From Polyangium jinanense (lineage in GTDB: Bacteria; Myxococcota; Polyangia; Polyangiales; Polyangiaceae), in contig NZ_JAGTJJ010000016.1 of the NCBI RefSeq assembly GCF_028435365.1, positions 1 to 64,000 on the forward strand: a DNA stretch of 64,000 bases, in the 5' to 3' direction. Below, piece after piece: positions 33,947-44,119 of the stretch. The position numbers and the translations under genes are program-made. Under the pieces are notes generated by a model. It was given only the letters and a program-made list of their open reading frames with translations. It was not told the DNA's origin and ran no database searches. Within the stretch, counting starts at the first letter, position 1. Each line of letters opens with the position of its first letter.

Positions 33947-36483
33947 GGGATCTCCTCGATTTCTTCCCCGCGCAGGGAGCGGAGGCGCGGCAGCGCGGCG
34001 CCCTCGGGCAAGCGGACGCGGAGCCGCTCGGCGAGGCTCTGGAACGCGAGGCACATCGAATGCGCCGCGGCGTCGCCCTCGTCGGCGCGGGTGCGCATCT
34101 CGGGGTAGATGGTATGTGCGAGTCGGTAAAACACGTTTTGTGTTTTCCAGAGGTCGACGGAAAACCCGGCGCGATGCGCGAATTCGACGGCCATGTCGAG
34201 ATCCGCGAGGAGGAGCGGATCCAGCGGGGGTTCGGGGGCGGAGCTCCGCTCGCCGGAGCGGAGCCCCCGATCGTCGACAACGCGTTCGCGCAGGCGCTCG
34301 GCGAGCGCGGAGAGGCTCTGGCCGAGGGTGAAGGTCACGGCGGCTCGGTCGACGTGGAGGTCTTGCTCCTTGGCCTGCGCGAGGAGGCGACGCATGGAGA
34401 GGACGTCGGGCGGGGTGCGCTCGGCGGCGCGCAAAAGGTCGGCGCCGAGGACGAGCTCGCCCGCGACGAGCAAGGAGCGCGGCGTGGGACTGCGTAAGGG
34501 GGCGAGGCGGCGGAGGAGCGGCGCATATCGCTCGAAAAGGGCGCGCTGGGCCGCCTCGACCTCGGCGAGCGTGGAGGCGAGGAGGCGCTCGACGATGCGG
34601 CGCTGATCGTCGCGGAAGACGGAGTCGAGCGAGTCGATCGTGCGGTCGCAGCGGCGATAGAAAAGGCGCATCGTGCCCTCCATGTCGCCCGATTCGAAGG
34701 TGCGGACGAGCTCGGCGCGGCGCTCGACGTGCTCGTCGCCCTCGGGATCACGCAAGACGCCTCCGGCGACGCGGTGATCGCCGAGGTGGAGGACGCTGAA
34801 GTCGTGGCATTCGGAGGCGAGCGTGAGGCGGCTCGTGACGCGGGTGCGGCCAAGGAGGAGCTTGGCGCCATTACGCTCGTGGGTCTCGAGGTCCTCGACG
34901 TGGACGTCGTAACAATAGGTGCTCGGGGGGGCGTCCTGGACGAGGCTCGTTGCGAAATGGGCGGTGACGGCCGGGAGATCGACGCGCGCCCGGGTGACGA
35001 AGCGATCCCAGACGCGGCGGCCGTCGCCCATTTCGGGGAGGTTCGAGCGGGCCTTTTCGAGTTTTTCCAGAAACGGGCCTTCGAGGCTCTTGCCGAAGAG
35101 TGCCTCGCCGAGCTCGACGACACGGCCGGCATACTGGAGGCATTGCACGGTCTCGATGCCCGAGAGGTCGTCGAAGAACCAGCCGCAGCTCGTGTACATG
35201 AGCATCGCGTTGCGCTGGAGCTCGAGGAGCGCGAGGGCCTCGCTTTGCTCTTCGGCCGAGAGCGCGTGCGTCGCGTGCGCGGAGAAGAAGCGCGCGAGGG
35301 TGGCCGGGGAGCGCTCGAGGACGATCTCGATGTAAGCGTCACGGGCGGCCCAGGGGTCGTGGAAGAGGCGCTCGGCCGCGCGCTCGAAGGGGCCCGCGAC
35401 CTCGTCGCGGAGGGCGTCGAGGGCATCACGGAGGGGCTTGCGCCAGGACTGGTTCCATCCGTGCGGGGAGCCGGAACGGCAGCCGCAATCGGCGCGCCAG
35501 CGCTCGACGCCGTGGGCGCAGCTCCAGGAGGTGCGCTCCAGGATCTCGGCCTCGTGCGTCGGCGGGTGGCGTTCCAGGAACTCGCCGTAATTGGTCAATT
35601 TGGCCAAACCATGCGCCTCGATGTGGCCGAGGGCCCAGGCGAGGGCCATTTCGCCATAGCGGTGGTGGTGGCCGTAGGTCTCGCCGTCCGTGGCGATGTG
35701 GACCATCTGCGGGAAGGTGCGCTTGCTGTCGAAGGCGGAGGCGAGCCGTCCAGCGAAATGCTCGCCATTCGCGAGGAGGCGCTCGAAGGCGACGGCCTGG
35801 GAGACGGGGCCGTCGTAAAAGAAGACGGCCATGGAGCGGCCGGAAGGGAGCTCGACGCGATAGACCATCGAGGGGTCGACGCGGCCGCCGCGGACGTCGA
35901 TCCATTCCTTGCCGCCGATGCGGCGGACACGCGCGGCCTGGCGAGGCGCGAGGACGGTGAAGGCGATGCCTTCGGCCGCGAGGACCTCGAGCGTCTCGGT
36001 GTCGACGGCCGTCTCGGGGAGCCACATGCCCTCGGGTTTGCGGCGGAACCGCGCTGCGAAATCGGCGATGCCCCAGCGAACCTGCGTGAGTTTGTCCCGC
36101 TGGTTCGCGAGCGGCATGATGAGGTGGTTGTAGGCCTGGGCCATGGCCGAGCCGTGACCACCGAAGCGGCGCGCGCTCGCCTCGTCCGCTGCGAGAATGG
36201 CCCGGTAGGTCTCCTTCGCGTGGTGCTCCATCCAGCCGAGGAGCGTGGGGCCGAAATTGAAGCTGATGCGCGAGTAGTTGTTGACGATGCGCGTGATGCG
36301 GTCCTCGCCGTCGAGGACACGCGCGGCGGCGTTTGGCGCGTAACACTCGGCCGTGATGCGCGCGTTCCAGTCGTGCCAGGGCGCGGCCGAGTCCTGCTGC
36401 TCGATCGCTTCGAGCCAGGGGTTTTCCCGCGGGGGTTGATAAAAATGGCCGTGGACGCAGACGTACCGCTCGGGAGCCTTCAT
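33943..36483 (-). CDS. Glycoside hydrolase family 57 protein with DUF3536-type C-terminal region
   Basis: An 846-residue protein. Residues 1-320 form a GH57-like (beta/alpha)7 domain: YVCVHGHFYQPPRENPW at the start, GMWLPETAVD carrying the probable nucleophile Glu, and HIATDGETYGHHH. The remaining helical region matches the DUF3536 layout of larger GH57 relatives. GH57 enzymes cleave or rearrange alpha-glucans. Overlap with the GlgB-TreZ gene (ATGA at 36480-36483) supports a role in glycogen or maltodextrin processing. No signal peptide is visible, so it is cytoplasmic. Confidence 0.87.
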   Translation of the reverse strand: MKAPERYVCVHGHFYQPPRENPWLEAIEQQDSAAPWHDWNARITAECYAPNAAARVLDGEDRITRIVNNYSRISFNFGPTLLGWMEHHAKETYRAILAADEASARRFGGHGSAMAQAYNHLIMPLANQRDKLTQVRWGIADFAARFRRKPEGMWLPETAVDTETLEVLAAEGIAFTVLAPRQAARVRRIGGKEWIDVRGGRVDPSMVYRVELPSGRSMAVFFYDGPVSQAVAFERLLANGEHFAGRLASAFDSKRTFPQMVHIATDGETYGHHHRYGEMALAWALGHIEAHGLAKLTNYGEFLERHPPTHEAEILERTSWSCAHGVERWRADCGCRSGSPHGWNQSWRKPLRDALDALRDEVAGPFERAAERLFHDPWAARDAYIEIVLERSPATLARFFSAHATHALSAEEQSEALALLELQRNAMLMYTSCGWFFDDLSGIETVQCLQYAGRVVELGEALFGKSLEGPFLEKLEKARSNLPEMGDGRRVWDRFVTRARVDLPAVTAHFATSLVQDAPPSTYCYDVHVEDLETHERNGAKLLLGRTRVTSRLTLASECHDFSVLHLGDHRVAGGVLRDPEGDEHVERRAELVRTFESGDMEGTMRLFYRRCDRTIDSLDSVFRDDQRRIVERLLASTLAEVEAAQRALFERYAPLLRRLAPLRSPTPRSLLVAGELVLGADLLRAAERTPPDVLSMRRLLAQAKEQDLHVDRAAVTFTLGQSLSALAERLRERVVDDRGLRSGERSSAPEPPLDPLLLADLDMAVEFAHRAGFSVDLWKTQNVFYRLAHTIYPEMRTRADEGDAAAHSMCLAFQSLAERLRVRLPEGAALPRLRSLRGEEIEEIP

Positions 36484-39400
36484 CGAGCCCTCACGTAAAG
36501 CGCGGCCTCGGACGGGCCGAGGGTGACGCGGACGAGGCCGGTCGACGTGATCTCCTCCGGCGCAGAGACGTCTCCCTTGCCGCCGAAGCGGGCCTCGGAC
36601 GAGGCGAGCGAGCGGCGGAAGGTGCCCGAAGGCACGGGCAAGGTGACGGTGACGGGGTGGTCGCCGAAATGGTAAATCACGAATACCTCGGAGTCACGGT
36701 TCCAGCGCCGCACGTAAAGGAGGCGCTCGTCCTCGAAGGCGACGGCCTGCCGTCCGCCCTCCGCGGCGAAGGCGAAAAGCTCACGCCGCGCCCGGATGAG
36801 CTCTTTGTACCACGCGAGGAGCCTTCCGTGATCCCCCGTGGTGCGAAGCTTGAAATCGAGCTTGGCGCGGCGGAACGTGGCCTCGTCCTGCGGATCGAAC
36901 GGTTTTTCGGAATATCCGAGCTTGGCCATCTCCGCAGCCCGGCCCTTGCGGACATTCTCGACGAGCGTGGGATCGCCGTGGCTCGTGAAATACGGGAACG
37001 GCGCGATCTCGCCGTATTCCTCGCCCATGAAGAGCAGGGGCAGGAACGGCGAGAGCAGGACGACGGCGGCCGCGAGCTTCTGCTTGTCGAAGGAGACCCG
37101 CGCGGAGAGGCGCTCGCCACGCGGGCGATTGCCGACCTGGTCGTGGTTCTGGACAAACGTGACGAGGCGCCGCGGGTCGACGCTCGCCGCCGGGCGGCCG
37201 CGGCGGCGCTGGCGGTATTTGGAGTATTCTCCGGCGAACGCAAAGTTCTCGCGAAACGTCTTGGCGAGCTGCTCGACGAGGCCGAAGTCCTGGAGGTAGC
37301 CGATGCGTTCGTTCGTGAGGAGGGCAAGGAGCGCGTAATGGACGTCGTCGTTCCAGAGGCCATCGAGGCCGTGGCCACCCTGGGACGAGGGCGTGACGAG
37401 GCGCGGGTCGTTGTCGTCGCTCTCGGCAATGAGGTGGACGAGGCGGCCGAGCTCGGAGGCGCGGCGATGGACGGCCTCGCCGAGCTCCTCGAAGAACGAG
37501 AGGGGCGAGTTGTCGACGATCGCATTGACGGCGTCGAGGCGGAGGGCGTCGATGCCCATCTGCGTGACGAAATGGAGCGCGCTCTCGATGAAGAACTTGC
37601 GGACCTCGTCCGAATGCGGGCCGTCGAAATTGAGGGCGTCGCCCCAGCGCGTTCGGTAATACGAGGCGAAGTAGGGGCCGAAATCGGCGAGGTAGGTGCC
37701 CTCGGGGCCGAGGTGGTTGTAGACGACGTCGAGGATGACGGCGATGCCCTCGGCATGGCAAGCGTCGACGAAGCGGCGCAGGCCCTCGGGGCCGCCGTAG
37801 GAGGCCTGGACGGCGAAGGGATACGCGCCGTCGTAGCCCCAGTTGCGCTCGCCGGGGAACGCGGCGACGGGCATGAGCTCGACGGCCGTGATGCCGAGCT
37901 CGCGGAGGTGCGAGAGGCGCGAGATGGCGGCGTCGAACGTGCCCTCGGGGGTGAAGGTGCCGACGTGGAGCTCGTAAATGACGTATTCGTCGAGCGGGCG
38001 GCCGGTCCAGCCAGGGGTGTGGTCGGAAAAACTCCGCACGACCTCGCTCGGGCCGTGGACGCCTTCGGGCTGGAGGCGTGAAGCTGGATCGGGGCGGAGC
38101 TTGCCGCCGCCAAGGTCGTAATGGTAACGCGCGCCGGGAGCGACGCCGTCGACGAGGGCCTGGTGATAGCCGCTCGCCTCGGGTTCGAGGGGGATCCTGC
38201 GCTCGAGTTTGCCCTGGAGGACGAGCTCGACCTTGTCCGCGTTCGGAGCCCACACGCGGAAGCGGGCGCGGTCCTCGCCGAGGTGGACGGCGCCGAGCGG
38301 GCGCTCGGAGACAGCGAGGCCCTCGTGCACGAAAAAGACGGCGCCGAGCGGCGGGAGCGTGATCTCGACGGAGGTTTTCCGGCTATGCCATTCGATGTTT
38401 TCCGCGACGACGTCGCCGCCGCCGCCCATGCCGCTGCCGCCGAACTCCAGGGCGTCGCTGGAGACGAGCTCCTTCCAGCGGCCGCCGCGCGGCAGGCCGA
38501 CACGATAACGCTGGCGCGGCATGGGCGTGAAGTTCAGGGCGACGAGGACGAGGGCGTCGGTGGAGCGGGCACGGCGGTAGAAGACGACGACGCTGTTGTC
38601 GGCGTCGTTGCAATCGATCCACTGGAAGCCCTCGGGGCTCGTGTCGAGCTCGTGCAGGGCGGGATAGTCGCGGTAGAGGCGGTTCATCGCCTGGACGAAC
38701 CGCTTCATGCCGGCATGGTAGGGCCCCTCGTCGAGCAGGTGCCAGTCGAGGCTCGATTCGTGGTTCCACTCGCGCCGCTGGGCGATCTCGCCGCCCATGA
38801 AGAGCAACTTTTTCCCCGGCTGGGCCCACATGTACGCGAAGAGAATGCGCAGGTTCGCGAATTTCTGCCACTCGTCACCAGGCATCTTGCCGAGCAGCGA
38901 GCCCTTGCCGTGGACGACCTCGTCGTGCGAGAGCGGCAGGACGAAGCTCTCGCTGAACGCATACATCATGCGGAACGTGAGCTGGTTGTGGACGAACTTG
39001 CGATAGACGGGGTCGCTCTGCATGTACTTGAGCGTGTCGTTCATCCACCCCATGTCCCATTTGTAGCCGAACCCGAGGCCGCCGACGTACGCGGGGCGGG
39101 AGACCATGGGCCAGGAGGTAGACTCCTCGGCGATGGTCTGGACGTCCGGGAAGGCGCGGGATATCGATTCGTTGAGGCGGCGAAGGAAATCGATCGCCTC
39201 GAGGTTCTCGCGGCCGCCATAGCGATTCGGGATCCACTCGCCGTGCTTGCGGGAGTAATCGAGGTAGAGCATCGAGGCGACGGCGTCGACGCGCAGGCTG
39301 TCGGCGCGGTACCGATCGAGCCAGAAATGGGCGTTCGAGAGGAGGAAGCTCATCACCTCGTTGCGGCCATAGTTGAAGATGAGGCTCTTCCAGTCGGGGT

Positions 39401-40235
39401 GATAGCCCTTGCGCGGGTCGGCGTGCTCGAAAAGGTAGGTGCCGTCGAAATAGCCGAGGCCGTGCTCGTCGGAGGGGAAATGCGAGGGGACCCAGTCGAG
39501 GATGACGCCGAGGCCGGCGTCGTGGAGCGCATCGACGAGGTACCGGAAATCATCGGGGACGCCGAAACGCGAGGTGGGCGCGTAATAGCCGGTGATCTGA
39601 TATCCCCACGAGCCGCCGAACGGGTGCTCCATGACGGGGAGGAGCTCGACATGGGTGAAGCCCATGCGCGCGGCATACTCGGGCAGCTCGGCGGCGAGCT
39701 CGCGGTAGGTGAGCGGGCGGTTCCCGTCCTCGACGGCGCGGCGGAAGGAGCCGAGGTGGACCTCGTAGATCGAAACGGGTTTGTCGGGGCTCGTGCGCTT
39801 CTGGCGGGGCTTTTTGGGCTCCTTGTCGAGCGAGGCGAGGTCCCAGACGATGGACGCGGTCTTCGGCGGGATCTCGTGCAAAAAGCCGAAGGGATCGGCC
39901 TTCTCGACGACGTAGCCGTGGAAGCGGGAGGCGATGAAGTACTTGTAGACCGTGCCCTTGCCGACGCCCGGGACGAACCCTTCCCAGATGCCAGAGCCGC
40001 CACGGCGCGCGAGGGGGTGGGAATCACGATCCCAGCCATTGAAATCGCCGACGACGGAGACACGCTCGGCGTCCGGGGCCCAGACGCCGAAGCAGGTGCC
40101 CGCGGCGCCGTCCACGACCATCGGATGGGCGCCGAGCTTGTCGTAGAGGCGGGTGTGCGTGCCCTCGGCGAAGAGGTAAAAATCCTCTTCCGTGAGGCGA
40201 GTGACGTCGTGACGAACCGCGGTCCCGAGCTCCAT
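36480..40235 (-). CDS. glgB-treZ: Natural fusion of glycogen branching enzyme and maltooligosyltrehalose trehalohydrolase
   Basis: A 1,251-residue bifunctional GH13 protein. Residues 1 to about 640 are GlgB: CBM48 (FGVWAPDAERVSVVGDFNGW), catalytic Asp in LRVDAVASML, Glu in TIAEEST and Asp in LPLSHDEVVHG. Residues from about 650 repeat the plan as TreZ: CBM48-like FRVWAPNADKVELV, IYELHVGTFTPEGTF, LRLDAVNAI, HLIAESDDNDPRL and FVQNHDQVGN. All catalytic residues of both halves are present. GlgB makes alpha-1,6 branches; TreZ releases trehalose from maltooligosyl-trehalose made by TreY, which is not in this window. It heads the 40235-33455 operon. Confidence 0.93.
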   Translation of the reverse strand: MELGTAVRHDVTRLTEEDFYLFAEGTHTRLYDKLGAHPMVVDGAAGTCFGVWAPDAERVSVVGDFNGWDRDSHPLARRGGSGIWEGFVPGVGKGTVYKYFIASRFHGYVVEKADPFGFLHEIPPKTASIVWDLASLDKEPKKPRQKRTSPDKPVSIYEVHLGSFRRAVEDGNRPLTYRELAAELPEYAARMGFTHVELLPVMEHPFGGSWGYQITGYYAPTSRFGVPDDFRYLVDALHDAGLGVILDWVPSHFPSDEHGLGYFDGTYLFEHADPRKGYHPDWKSLIFNYGRNEVMSFLLSNAHFWLDRYRADSLRVDAVASMLYLDYSRKHGEWIPNRYGGRENLEAIDFLRRLNESISRAFPDVQTIAEESTSWPMVSRPAYVGGLGFGYKWDMGWMNDTLKYMQSDPVYRKFVHNQLTFRMMYAFSESFVLPLSHDEVVHGKGSLLGKMPGDEWQKFANLRILFAYMWAQPGKKLLFMGGEIAQRREWNHESSLDWHLLDEGPYHAGMKRFVQAMNRLYRDYPALHELDTSPEGFQWIDCNDADNSVVVFYRRARSTDALVLVALNFTPMPRQRYRVGLPRGGRWKELVSSDALEFGGSGMGGGGDVVAENIEWHSRKTSVEITLPPLGAVFFVHEGLAVSERPLGAVHLGEDRARFRVWAPNADKVELVLQGKLERRIPLEPEASGYHQALVDGVAPGARYHYDLGGGKLRPDPASRLQPEGVHGPSEVVRSFSDHTPGWTGRPLDEYVIYELHVGTFTPEGTFDAAISRLSHLRELGITAVELMPVAAFPGERNWGYDGAYPFAVQASYGGPEGLRRFVDACHAEGIAVILDVVYNHLGPEGTYLADFGPYFASYYRTRWGDALNFDGPHSDEVRKFFIESALHFVTQMGIDALRLDAVNAIVDNSPLSFFEELGEAVHRRASELGRLVHLIAESDDNDPRLVTPSSQGGHGLDGLWNDDVHYALLALLTNERIGYLQDFGLVEQLAKTFRENFAFAGEYSKYRQRRRGRPAASVDPRRLVTFVQNHDQVGNRPRGERLSARVSFDKQKLAAAVVLLSPFLPLLFMGEEYGEIAPFPYFTSHGDPTLVENVRKGRAAEMAKLGYSEKPFDPQDEATFRRAKLDFKLRTTGDHGRLLAWYKELIRARRELFAFAAEGGRQAVAFEDERLLYVRRWNRDSEVFVIYHFGDHPVTVTLPVPSGTFRRSLASSEARFGGKGDVSAPEEITSTGLVRVTLGPSEAALYVRAR

Positions 40236-40284
40236 GGGAGGTCGGTTAGTCGAAACCGCGGAAGGGGGGAAGAGGGGAGCTTCC

Positions 40285-42102
40285 TTATTTCGCGATCACG
40301 CGGCCGGTCGCGAACTTGAAGAACGACGAGTACGCCGCGGCGTTGAGGCAGGTATTGAAGTCGACGGTCTGGTTGTCCTTGTCGCGGCAGCCGTTGACCT
40401 GCTTCGTCATGGCGTTCGTCGTGAGCGTGTAGGGTCCGCCAGCGCCCGCGACCGGCGCGTTCGGGTCGGTCTGATCAGGCTGGCTCGGGGTGATGACCGT
40501 GACGATGTTGAAGACGGTGCATCCGCCGACGATGACGTCGAGCAAGGAGTTCTGCGTCGTATATCCCTGGCCGCACGCGATGGATCCGCCCGCGGCGAGG
40601 TCGGCCGGGACCGGGACCTGGTCGAGCGAGGTGGCGCTGACGTTGCCGCAGAGCTTGCCAGCGCCGCTGTCGTCCGGTTGCCCCGTGCTCGCAAACGTCT
40701 GGAGCGCCGGGTCGAGGTTTTCCGAGGCGAGGTGGCCCGGCGTATTGCCGGTCGACGCGAGGGGTGTGCTCACAGCGCCGACGGACATCGTGAGCCGCGC
40801 GCTGCTCATCTTGAGCGCCGCAGGCGCGCCCGCGAAATTGATGCCGATCGTGAGGTTGCCCGGGCCCGCAGTGAGTGTGCTCGCGCTGATGAAACCCGTG
40901 AGCTTGTCGAGCGGTTCGCGATTCGCGTTGATCGAGGTCGGGTCGATCGTGTACCACCAATCGAGATCAGCCGTGCCATTGTACATGGCGCCCATCGGGA
41001 TGACGGGATTGCCCTTGATGACGCCGATCTCGATCGCCGGGTCTTCGGTGCCGCTGAGGTCGCCGAGGCCGAGCGTCTTGAGCAGGATGTTGATCGAGCC
41101 GTTCTGGACGCCCTGGTCGAGCGAGGTCTGGAGCTGCCCCTGCGCAGCGGCAGCGATGGCGCCGCCGAGGTGGTTCGCGGGGCAGAAGGCCGCGTCGACG
41201 GCGAACTGCATCTTGAGCCAGGTCGCGCGCTGGACCTGCTCGAATTTGCACGCGGAATCGCAGCCGTCGAGGTTTTTCGTGTTGCTGTCGTCGCATTGCT
41301 CGCCGGTCTCGCGGACGCCATTGCCGCAGACCGACGCCGAAGGAAGCGTGCAATCGGCCTGGCAGCCGTCACCGTCGACGACGTTGCCGTCGTCGCACTC
41401 TTCACCGGGATGGACGATGCCGTCGCCGCACACGATGGGGGCGCAGGCGCCATTCACGCAAACGGAGGCCATCGCGCAGACCTGGCCGTCGCCGACGGGA
41501 TTGCCGCAGGTATGCGTGGCCTCGTCGCACGCGGTGGCAACGCACGGGTCGAGGCCCGAGCAGTCGCGCGTCGGGTCGTCCGATACGCAACTGAATTTGC
41601 AGGTGTCGCAGCCGTCGCCGTCCGCGGTGTTGCCGTCGTCGCACTCCTCGCTCGGGCTGACGAAGCCGTCGCCGCAGATGTCGTCGACGCAGACGCCCGC
41701 ATTGCAGATCTTGCTCGCGCCGCAGGTCGTGCCGTCGGCCGCGTTCGGCCCGGGATCGCAGGTGTGCTTGTCGCTACAGGTCTCGGCGCCGTTGCAGGGG
41801 TTGCCGTCGTCGCATTTCGCGTCGCCCGTGTCGGGGTTCGTGTTGTCGCAGGTAAAGGAACAATCGAGTTCACAGCCGTCGCCGGCGGCCTTATTGCCGT
41901 CGTCGCACGCCTCGTTGCCCTCGAGGACGCCGTTGCCGCACGTGGCGCCGCCGCCTCCGCCCTCTCCGCCCGTGCCGCCCGCCCCACCCGAGCCGGTCGG
42001 CGTGATCGGACTTTCGTCCCCACCACACCCTGCAACAGGTGCCATCAAGGCGAGCCCAGCGAGCGCCACCAGCGCCACGAGCCCCCGCGAATTCGATTGC
42101 AT
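40285..42102 (-). CDS. Lipoprotein with four Myxo_disulf/DUF4215-type Cys repeats
   Basis: A 605-residue exported protein. The signal ends in lipobox PVAGC and is followed by a Gly-rich spacer. Four repeats begin with CGNGV or CGDGx and contain E.CDDGN..DGDGC, the myxobacterial disulfide repeat seen in surface lipoproteins. An unrelated Cys-rich block lies between repeats one and two. The C-terminal half is a beta-rich domain with no family I recognise. ATG 42102 is used. GTG 42108, two codons earlier, has better spacing to GGAGG and may be the true start. Confidence 0.75.
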   Translation of the reverse strand: MQSNSRGLVALVALAGLALMAPVAGCGGDESPITPTGSGGAGGTGGEGGGGGATCGNGVLEGNEACDDGNKAAGDGCELDCSFTCDNTNPDTGDAKCDDGNPCNGAETCSDKHTCDPGPNAADGTTCGASKICNAGVCVDDICGDGFVSPSEECDDGNTADGDGCDTCKFSCVSDDPTRDCSGLDPCVATACDEATHTCGNPVGDGQVCAMASVCVNGACAPIVCGDGIVHPGEECDDGNVVDGDGCQADCTLPSASVCGNGVRETGEQCDDSNTKNLDGCDSACKFEQVQRATWLKMQFAVDAAFCPANHLGGAIAAAAQGQLQTSLDQGVQNGSINILLKTLGLGDLSGTEDPAIEIGVIKGNPVIPMGAMYNGTADLDWWYTIDPTSINANREPLDKLTGFISASTLTAGPGNLTIGINFAGAPAALKMSSARLTMSVGAVSTPLASTGNTPGHLASENLDPALQTFASTGQPDDSGAGKLCGNVSATSLDQVPVPADLAAGGSIACGQGYTTQNSLLDVIVGGCTVFNIVTVITPSQPDQTDPNAPVAGAGGPYTLTTNAMTKQVNGCRDKDNQTVDFNTCLNAAAYSSFFKFATGRVIAK

Positions 42103-42350
42103 CCGCACGTCCACACCTCCAAGCATTTCAGCCAGCGTCAAGCAAGCCGGTTGGGACGTATCCTACCCGGTTCCGTTCACGAATGGTTGGATTCTCGCGG
42201 CGTCTGCCGTAGGATCGTGGTTTTTCGGTTGCGGCTGGAGCTTTGCGGGCCTCCCTGCGCTCGGCGCGAGCGGGAAGCGCGGAGACCACCCCCACGCGAA
42301 AGCCCCGCTTGACCAGGTCGCCGGGAAACGGTCATATCGGAGGCGCTGGC

Positions 42351-43952
42351 ATGGAGGATCGAGAGCTCTGGGAGCGGCGAATCGGGACGACGCTGCGCGA
42401 CACGTGGCGGCTCGAGAGCCTCATCGGCGTCGGCGGGATGGCCGCCGTGTACGTCGGCGCGCAGCAGATCGGCCGGCGCGACGCGGTGAAGATCCTCCAC
42501 CCGGAGGTGGCGCGGCAGAAGGACTTGCGGGCCCGCTTCGAGCAGGAAGCGCGCGTGCTTTCGAGCTTCCGTCACCCGGGCGCGGTCGAGGTGCTGTACA
42601 TGGGCACGACCGAGGACGGGCTGCCCTTCATCGTGATGGAGCTGCTCGAAGGCGAGTCGCTCGCCGCGCGCTTCAAGCGGCTCGGCTCGATTCCCGTCGA
42701 CGAGATGCTCAAGTACGTCGACGAGGTGCTGTCGGTGCTCGGCGCCGCGCACGCGCAGAACATCGTTCACCGCGACATCAAGCTCGACAACGTGTTCGTG
42801 CTGAACACCGGGCACGTGAAGGTGCTCGACTTCGGCATCGCGAGGCTCCGAAACTCCCAGCACGCGGTGCAGACGAAGATCGGCTCGATGCTCGGGACCT
42901 TGCCGTACATGCCGCCCGAGCAGATCCGCGGCGTCGAGATCGACGGGCGCGCGGACCTGTTCGCGCTCGGCTCGACGATGTTCCGGCTGCTCGCGAAGCG
43001 GCGCATCCACGAGGGAACGACCGAGGCCGAGATCCTCGTGAAGATGTCGACGGAGCCAGCGCCGCCGCTCGCGACGCTCGTGAAGGACGTGTCGCCGCAG
43101 GTGTGCATGGTGGTCGATCGCGCGCTCGCGTTCCGGACCGATCGGCGATACCCGGACGCCGCGACGATGCAACGCGACGTGCGCGCGCTTCTGCGCGGAG
43201 AGCCGCCGCCGTACGCGCTAGAAAAGCTCGCCGCAGGGGAGCTGCCGACGGCGCTGATCACGACGCCCGCCGCCGCGCCGACGAACGTCGATCTCGGCGA
43301 AGCACCGACGGTGCCGCCGCCGCCGATGGGTGCAGACGCGCCGACCGCGGCCGGGATCGGTATCGTGATGCCCGGCGCGATCTCGGCGCCGACCGCAGTG
43401 AGTGCAGTGACGTCGGTGTCGCCGCCGAGCAACCCGACTGGGACGGGGCCACGATCGGCGACGGCCGCGCAGGCAAACGCGTCGATCCTGTACGGGCCGA
43501 CGGTGATGGCGAGCGTGGCGAGCCTGGGTTTGTCGGAGCCGACGCCGCCGCCGGCGACAAACCCGTCACGCGCATCGCTCCCGTCGACGCCGACGGGCGC
43601 GCCAGCGGCCCCGCCGCAGCGCGCCTCGGAGCCGACGCCCGCGCCCGCATCGCCCGCGCACACGCCGCCGCCGATGGCGAAGAGCCTGATCGGGATGGCC
43701 CCCGCGGCGCCCTCGGAGCCGCGAAAAATCCCGCTGATCCCGGCGCTCATCGGGGCGCTCGTGTGTTTGATCCTCCTGTTCGTCGGCATCGCGGTGTTCC
43801 GCGGGCACGACGAGCCCTCGACCGAATCCGGGGCCGGCGCGAGCACGAGCTCGACGAAGGCGAACGCCGGATCGGGCGCGCCGACGACGGGCACCGAGTC
43901 ATCAAAAAAGAGCAAAAAGCGCAACTGGGACAAGGTCAACTGGGACAAGTAG
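42351..43952 (+). CDS. Membrane-anchored Ser/Thr protein kinase
   Basis: A 533-residue kinase. Core motifs: IGVGGMAAVY, DAVKIL, VHRDIKLDNVF, LDFGIARL and PPEQIRG, giving a complete active site. The common KPEN is KLDN here. A long Pro/Thr/Ala linker follows, then a membrane helix (IPALIGALVCLILLFVGIAVF) and a short exported tail ending in a repeat KRNWDKVNWDK. GGAGG lies 7 nt before the ATG. The next gene (44154) is on the same strand but 200 bp away, so co-transcription is uncertain. Confidence 0.9.
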   Translation: MEDRELWERRIGTTLRDTWRLESLIGVGGMAAVYVGAQQIGRRDAVKILHPEVARQKDLRARFEQEARVLSSFRHPGAVEVLYMGTTEDGLPFIVMELLEGESLAARFKRLGSIPVDEMLKYVDEVLSVLGAAHAQNIVHRDIKLDNVFVLNTGHVKVLDFGIARLRNSQHAVQTKIGSMLGTLPYMPPEQIRGVEIDGRADLFALGSTMFRLLAKRRIHEGTTEAEILVKMSTEPAPPLATLVKDVSPQVCMVVDRALAFRTDRRYPDAATMQRDVRALLRGEPPPYALEKLAAGELPTALITTPAAAPTNVDLGEAPTVPPPPMGADAPTAAGIGIVMPGAISAPTAVSAVTSVSPPSNPTGTGPRSATAAQANASILYGPTVMASVASLGLSEPTPPPATNPSRASLPSTPTGAPAAPPQRASEPTPAPASPAHTPPPMAKSLIGMAPAAPSEPRKIPLIPALIGALVCLILLFVGIAVFRGHDEPSTESGAGASTSSTKANAGSGAPTTGTESSKKSKKRNWDKVNWDK

Positions 43953-44002
43953 CGCGCCCTTGCATTGCAAAGTCGCAATCCATCGGTTGCAGAAATGGGC
44001 GC

Positions 44003-44026
44003 AAAAACGTGGGCCTTCGCCCCACG
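44003..44026 (-). terminator. Candidate minus-strand intrinsic terminator
   Basis: Read on the minus strand, a 6-bp stem (CGTGGG with CCCACG, 44008-44013 and 44021-44026, 7-nt loop) is followed directly by five T residues (44007-44003). It would stop leftward transcription, yet no minus-strand gene ends nearby; the closest ends at 45021, beyond the forward gene 44154-45011. The stem is short, so this is tentative. Confidence 0.35.
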
Positions 44027-44119
44027 GGCAGCTGACGAAGAAGCCGGGATCGGGAAGAACACTGCAAGGAACGTTCGAGACGGTTACGGCGCTGATCTTG
44101 CATACTTGACCTATTCAGG

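Noticed and set aside
38121..40319. A 732-codon forward open frame over the GlgB-TreZ fusion
   Set aside because: The minus-strand frame carries full catalytic motifs of two enzymes; the forward frame is a codon-bias shadow.
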